The notes under the pieces: model-generated | What the model was told of the DNA's origin: nothing | The model's input: only the letters and a program-made list of their open reading frames with translations | The model's database searches: none | DNA from: an uncultured Lachnospiraceae bacterium | GTDB lineage: Bacteria > Bacillota > Clostridia > Lachnospirales > Lachnospiraceae | Direction of reading: 5' to 3' | Assembly: GCA_902797785.1 (NCBI GenBank) | Contig: CADBUD010000198.1 | Location: forward strand, 1 to 18,145 | Length of the DNA: 18,145 bases | In this document: one piece after another, positions 14,559 through 18,145 of the stretch | Layout of the letters: each line of letters starts with the position of its first letter | Position numbering within the stretch: the first letter of the stretch is position 1 | Translations under genes and position numbers: made by a program

Positions 14559-17072
14559 ATGTCAATTAAAATTGCATTAGCAGGAAATCCAAACTGTGGA
14601 AAAACGACATTGTTCAACGCTCTGACTGGTTCGAATCAGTTTGTCGGAAACTGGCCGGGCGTTACTGTCGAAAAAAAGGAAGGAAAACTGAAAGGACAAA
14701 AGGATGTCAGTATCATTGACCTTCCGGGAATCTATTCATTATCCCCATATACTCTGGAGGAGGTCGTTGCCAGAAATTATTTGATCGGAGAGCGTCCGGA
14801 TGCGATCATCAATATCGTGGACGGGACAAATATTGAGAGAAATCTCTACCTTTCCACACAGATTCTAGAGCTCGGGATTCCAGTAATCATGGCAGTCAAC
14901 ATGATGGATATCGTAAAAAAGAACGGAGATCAGATTCATGTTGACAAGTTGAGCAAAAAGCTGGGCTGCGAGGTTGTGGAAATCTCTGCTCTAAAGGGAA
15001 CAGGAATCGACAAAGCGGCAGAAAAAGCAGTTGCACTGGCAAAATCAAAAAAAGCGGCAAAGGTCGTACATACCTTTGATGAGGATGTAGAGGACATCAT
15101 TACAAGAGTGGGAGAAAAGCTGGATAGCAGTGTTTTGGAGGAGCAGAAGAGATTTTTCTCCATCAAGCTGCTGGAAAAGGATGATAAGATTTCAGATCAG
15201 CTAAAGATCGTTCCGGATGTTTCCAAAGAAATTCAGGAGCTGGAGGAAAAATTCGATGATGATACGGAAAGCATCATTACAAATGAAAGATATACGTATA
15301 TTGCTTCAATCATCAGTCTTTGTTACACGAAAAAATCCAAAGGTGCCATGACGACATCAGATAAGATCGACAAGATTGTGACAAATCGTATTCTGGCTCT
15401 GCCAATTTTCGCTGCTGTGATGTGGCTGGTATATTTCATCGCGATGTCAACGGTTGGCGCTGCGGCGACAGATTGGACAAATGATAACCTGTTTGGAGAC
15501 GGATTCCATTTGTTCGGAATAGGAACAGCCGCATATGAAGAGGTTTCTGAAGAATATGGAGAAGCTTCCGGTGTGGTAAATGGATTCTTAGAATATGCAG
15601 AAGCAGAAGGACTTGAGGTAGATGGAATCGCGGAAGCATTGGATTCAGAGTCAGAAGAGTTCGATGCAGCAAATGTTCCGGCAGCACTTGATGAGTTGAA
15701 GGGGTTGTTTGATGAATCGACAGAAGCTTCTTATCTGGTAGAGGATGAGGAGACCCTCGCAACAGAGGAAATGACCTCGTCTTACGCTGATTTAGAGGAC
15801 GCAATTGCAGTATATGAAAAATATGAATATGAGGAACCGGATCCGGCTTCTTATGGAGTGTTTGTTCCAAGTATTCCAAATGCAGTAGATAGTCTTTTAC
15901 AGGCCGTTGGCTGCGCAGAGTGGCTGGAAGGCCTGATCATTGATGGTATTATTGCCGGTGTGGGCGCAGTCCTTGGATTTGTTCCACAGATGCTGGTATT
16001 GTTCCTTCTTTTAGCCTTCTTAGAGTCCTGCGGATACATGGCACGTATCGCCTTTATCATGGATCGTATTTTCCGTAAATTCGGTCTTTCCGGAAAATCC
16101 TTTATTCCAATTTTGGTAGGTACCGGCTGTGGCGTTCCGGGAGTTATGGCTTCCCGTACCATCGAAAATGACAGAGACCGGAAGATGACCATCATTACAA
16201 CGACCTTTATCCCTTGTGGGGCAAAGACGCCATTTATCGCCATGGTAGCAGGAGCCGTATTTGGTGGCTCACCGTGGATCGCAACGAGTGCGTACTTTAT
16301 TGGAATTGCTACGATTATCTGTTCCGGTATCATCCTGAAAAAGACCAAAATGTTCGCAGGAGACCCGGCACCGTTTGTTATGGAGCTTCCGGCCTACCAT
16401 ATGCCGACCATCGGCGCACTGCTTCGCAGTATGTGGGAGCGTGGCTGGTCCTTCATAAAAAAAGCAGGGACCGTTATTCTGGTATCGACGATTTTCATCT
16501 GGTTCACCTCTTTCTTTGGAAGCGTAGACGGAACCTTCCGTATGCTTTCTGAAGAGGAAATAGGAAATAGCATTCTTGCGACGATTGGAAAAGGAATCCA
16601 GTGGATTTTTGCTCCTCTTGGATGGGGAAACTGGCAGGCAACAGTAGCTTCCGTTACAGGACTTGTAGCCAAGGAGAACATTGTAGGCACGATGGGAATC
16701 CTCTATCGGGCAGCAGGAGACGGAACCGTTTACCAGAATATGGGAGCTGCATTTACCGCAGCCAGCGGCTTATCCTTCCTGATCTTTAACCTGCTCTGCG
16801 CTCCATGCTTCGCGGCCATCGGCGCAATCAAGCGAGAGATGAACAATGCGAAATGGTTCTGGTTCGCGATAGGATATCAGTGTGGGGTCGCTTACTTGAT
16901 TTCCCTTTGTGTTTATCAGATTTATGGACTGATTTCAGGAGTTTGCGGCTTTAATCTTGGTACAATCGTTGCGGTTGCTGTTGTAGTTGCATTTTTCTAT
17001 CTGTTATTCCGTCCATATAAAGAAAGTACGACATTGAAGGTAAATCTGAAACATGTTTCTGCCGCAAAATAA
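14559..17072 (+). CDS. feoB: Ferrous iron transport protein B with acidic extracellular insert
   Basis: An 837-aa inner-membrane Fe(II) transporter with an N-terminal GTPase-like domain, longer than the approximately 770 residues of the E. coli protein. G motifs: G1 GNPNCGKT (9-16), G3 DLPG (54-57), G4 NMMD (114-117), G5 SAL (143-145). The membrane part starts at about 275 and includes the family's gate blocks ESCGYMARIAFIMDR, PILVGTGCGVPGVMASRTIE, TFIPCGAKTPF, and a core Cys pair in LLCAPC. Between the first TM (about 279-300) and the second (about 457-487) sits an insert; residues 325-435 hold roughly 35 Asp/Glu and only two Lys. The ATG at 14559 has AAGGAG eight bases upstream; an in-frame ATG at 14523 lacks one and adds a non-conserved tail. 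It lies in the Fur-box-led operon with two feoA genes. Confidence 0.96.
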   Translation: MSIKIALAGNPNCGKTTLFNALTGSNQFVGNWPGVTVEKKEGKLKGQKDVSIIDLPGIYSLSPYTLEEVVARNYLIGERPDAIINIVDGTNIERNLYLSTQILELGIPVIMAVNMMDIVKKNGDQIHVDKLSKKLGCEVVEISALKGTGIDKAAEKAVALAKSKKAAKVVHTFDEDVEDIITRVGEKLDSSVLEEQKRFFSIKLLEKDDKISDQLKIVPDVSKEIQELEEKFDDDTESIITNERYTYIASIISLCYTKKSKGAMTTSDKIDKIVTNRILALPIFAAVMWLVYFIAMSTVGAAATDWTNDNLFGDGFHLFGIGTAAYEEVSEEYGEASGVVNGFLEYAEAEGLEVDGIAEALDSESEEFDAANVPAALDELKGLFDESTEASYLVEDEETLATEEMTSSYADLEDAIAVYEKYEYEEPDPASYGVFVPSIPNAVDSLLQAVGCAEWLEGLIIDGIIAGVGAVLGFVPQMLVLFLLLAFLESCGYMARIAFIMDRIFRKFGLSGKSFIPILVGTGCGVPGVMASRTIENDRDRKMTIITTTFIPCGAKTPFIAMVAGAVFGGSPWIATSAYFIGIATIICSGIILKKTKMFAGDPAPFVMELPAYHMPTIGALLRSMWERGWSFIKKAGTVILVSTIFIWFTSFFGSVDGTFRMLSEEEIGNSILATIGKGIQWIFAPLGWGNWQATVASVTGLVAKENIVGTMGILYRAAGDGTVYQNMGAAFTAASGLSFLIFNLLCAPCFAAIGAIKREMNNAKWFWFAIGYQCGVAYLISLCVYQIYGLISGVCGFNLGTIVAVAVVVAFFYLLFRPYKESTTLKVNLKHVSAAK

Positions 17073-17107
17073 TCAGGAATGTATTCAGAAATGAAAAGTA
17101 TGGTTCT

Positions 17108-17141
17108 TCAGGAAATGCTGATCAAAGTCAGCATTTCCTGA
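17108..17141 (+). terminator. Strong hairpin downstream of feoB
   Basis: A 14-bp perfect stem (17108-17121 with 17128-17141, loop TCAAAG). No T-run follows, so it may slow or partly stop transcription, or protect the feoAAB mRNA 3' end, with some read-through to the Cys-rich peptide and regulator genes. Confidence 0.6.
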
Positions 17142-17159
17142 TCTAAAAAATCAGGGCAG

Positions 17160-17340
17160 AAAGAAACAGCAGAATACAGATGACAAAAATCACCAAAGAA
17201 GAAGGGAAAAGAAAGATAGAAATGGTCGAAAAGGAATAGAAAAAGTAAAGCAATAGAAAATGTAAAGCGTAGAAAAAGAAAAAGCAGTAAAAGTAGTAAA
17301 AGTAAAAGCGTAAAAAGTAAAAGTAGTAGAATCAGAAATA
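17160..17340 (+). repeat. Purine-rich, GTAAAA/TAGAAAA-reiterated low-complexity spacer
   Basis: Almost all bases on the plus strand are A or G, with recurring short words such as GTAAAAGT, TAGAAAAAG and GTAAAGC, especially at 17225-17330. No coding frame with sensible composition exists. It occupies most of the 335-base gap between feoB and the Cys-rich peptide gene. No convincing promoter was found in this gap. Confidence 0.7.
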
Positions 17341-17407
17341 ACAAGCCATTTCGTTCATGAGTATATTTATGAAAAGTTCTTTAGAACAAAAATAGGAGGT
17401 GCGCAGC

Positions 17408-17539
17408 ATGGGAACTGTGGTAGTAGGTGCGGTTCTGGTAGGAATCGTAGCTTTAAGTGTTCGAAGCATGATTCGTGACAAAAAAAATGGAAAGGGCTGC
17501 AGTGCAGATTGTAGTCATTGCCAGGGACGGTGTCACTAA
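17408..17539 (+). CDS. FeoB-associated Cys-rich membrane protein
   Basis: A 43-aa peptide with one N-terminal hydrophobic segment (VVVGAVLVGIVALSV), a basic stretch RDKKNGKG and a C-terminal Cys/His cluster, C-x3-C-x2-C-x3-C followed by a final His. This is the layout of the FeoB-associated Cys-rich membrane protein family, which resembles proteobacterial FeoC only loosely and is thought to assist FeoB at the membrane, possibly by metal or redox sensing. AGGAGG (17394-17399) lies eight bases before the ATG. The stop is 12 bases before the next start, so it is cotranslated with the Fur-like regulator. Confidence 0.9.
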   Translation: MGTVVVGAVLVGIVALSVRSMIRDKKNGKGCSADCSHCQGRCH

Positions 17540-17551
17540 GGAGGGGCTGAT

Positions 17552-18046
17552 TTGCTGGAAGATATTGAAAAAGGAAAAGCGCATGATATAAAGAACTATC
17601 ATCGGACACAGATGCAGAAGGAGAGGATTATTCAAAAACTTAAGGAAAAAGGCTGCAGGATCACGAAGCAGCGCCTGATGCTTTTGGATATTATTTTAGA
17701 AGAGGAATGCTCAAGCTGCAAGGAAATCTATTATAAAGCAGCAAAACAGGATCATAAAATCGGTTCGGCGACCGTATATCGTATGATCAATACATTAGAG
17801 GAAATCGGCGCGATCAGCCGGAAAAATATGTATAAAATAGCCTGCAGCGGGGAATGCGATGTAGAAGATGTCTGCACGATTGAGTTCGATGATGATACGG
17901 TGATGAAATTGTCTGCCCGAAAATGGACGCAGATCATTCAAACCGGACTGGTCGCGTGCGGCTATATGAAAGGACAAAAAATCAAAAGCGTTACTGCGAA
18001 AACATGTGATTGTGATATAGATGGCTATTATATTTATAAACATTAA
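17552..18046 (+). CDS. Divergent Fur-family transcriptional regulator, Cys-rich
   Basis: A 164-aa protein with a TTG start; AAGGAGG lies directly after the preceding stop and fits this codon, and no later ATG has as good a site. Residues about 22-95 form the Fur winged helix: GCRITKQRLMLLDIIL, then recognition helix GSATVYRMINTLEEIGAISR. The usual C-terminal metal and dimerisation signature with clustered His (HHDH-type) and the CxxC zinc pairs is not present. Instead there are C98, C102, C108, C136, C152 and C154 (ACSGEC...C, TCDCD), and only the IEF strand is recognisable. Placement at the end of the feo cluster and the overlap with the Cys-rich peptide suggest it controls ferrous iron uptake. 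Whether it senses Fe(II), another metal or redox state is open. Confidence 0.87.
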   Translation: MLEDIEKGKAHDIKNYHRTQMQKERIIQKLKEKGCRITKQRLMLLDIILEEECSSCKEIYYKAAKQDHKIGSATVYRMINTLEEIGAISRKNMYKIACSGECDVEDVCTIEFDDDTVMKLSARKWTQIIQTGLVACGYMKGQKIKSVTAKTCDCDIDGYYIYKH

Positions 18047-18048
18047 AT

Positions 18049-18062
18049 AATATTATAATATT
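18049..18062. promoter_or_regulatory. Perfect AT palindrome after the Fur-like gene
   Basis: AATATTATAATATT is a perfect 14-bp palindrome, three bases after the Fur-like stop and 13 bases before a -35 element. It could be an operator for the next gene or a weak terminator stem (T-rich on its 3' side). AT-rich palindromes also arise by chance in such spacers. Confidence 0.3.
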
Positions 18063-18075
18063 TTAATATGTAATA

Positions 18076-18103
18076 TTGACATTTCTGTTTCGAGTGATAT
18101 AAT
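18076..18103 (+). promoter_or_regulatory. Sigma-A promoter for the gene at the right edge
   Basis: TTGACA (18076-18081) and TATAAT (18098-18103) are both consensus and spaced by 16 bases. It lies 23 bases before the first codons of the edge gene, implying a very short leader and a new transcription unit. Confidence 0.8.
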
Positions 18104-18126
18104 AAACTTGAAAGATGGTGATGAAT

Positions 18127-18145
18127 ATGACAGCTAAAGATGTTC
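18127..18145 (+). CDS. 5' end of an unidentified gene, cut by the window edge
   Basis: Only MTAKDV can be read before the window ends. An in-frame ATG two codons earlier (18121) is possible; GGTG upstream is a weak ribosome binding site for either. The strong promoter directly before it is the main reason to call a gene. The product cannot be identified from six residues. Confidence 0.4.

Noticed and set aside
17108..17344. Minus-strand Leu/Phe-rich frame resembling a membrane peptide
   Set aside because: It is a by-product of the purine-rich plus-strand tract (TTT/CTT codons on the complement), with no start context and no sensible composition.

Overview
The window looks like a chromosomal segment from an anaerobic low-to-mid-GC Firmicute, most likely a Clostridia member close to Lachnospiraceae. 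The clues are strong AGGAGG-type ribosome binding sites, sigma-A promoters, a Csp-like subtilase, InlB-B-repeat surface proteins and a feoA-feoA-feoB-(Cys-rich peptide)-Fur-like cluster. This placement is inference from gene content and style; no rRNA or marker gene is present.

Layout. (1) 1-1960: the right part of a palindromic dispersed repeat, then a two-gene unit for secreted proteins (an InlB-B/FN3-like surface protein and a small basic secreted protein), ended by a bidirectional terminator. (2) 1966-6555, minus strand: a 1187-aa membrane hybrid histidine kinase (ectodomain, 7 TM, HisKA, HATPase, REC, Hpt) followed by a 249-aa response regulator with a degenerate and a good receiver and no output domain. 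The two genes are separated by a complete 146-bp MITE-like element with 18-bp terminal inverted repeats and flanking TTTAT direct repeats. The kinase ectodomain carries an in-frame 33-bp tandem repeat. (3) 6567-13797, plus strand: a Csp-like S8 protease, polyphosphate kinase ppk1, and a second hybrid kinase. This kinase has nearly the same HisKA-HATPase-REC-Hpt core as the first, but a soluble FIST sensor replaces the membrane sensor. (4) 13882-18046, plus strand: an iron-uptake cluster. A clean TTGACA/17/TATACT promoter has a Fur-box-like sequence just downstream, then come feoA, feoA, feoB (with a large acidic extracellular insert), a 43-aa FeoB-associated Cys-rich membrane peptide and a divergent Cys-rich Fur-family regulator. 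(5) 18049-18145: an AT palindrome, a strong promoter and the first codons of an unidentified gene.

How the parts may work together. The two kinases plus the receiver-only protein form the skeleton of a multistep phosphorelay that could read one extracellular and one intracellular signal. The FIST kinase probably shares a transcript with ppk1, which suggests a metabolic or stress input. The Feo genes form a coherent Fe(II) transport and control unit. The parts most worth a second look are the MITE-like element inside the kinase/regulator operon, the tandem-repeat ectodomain, the S8-ppk-FIST-kinase neighbourhood, the acidic FeoB loop, and the Fur-like protein that lacks the usual His cluster.
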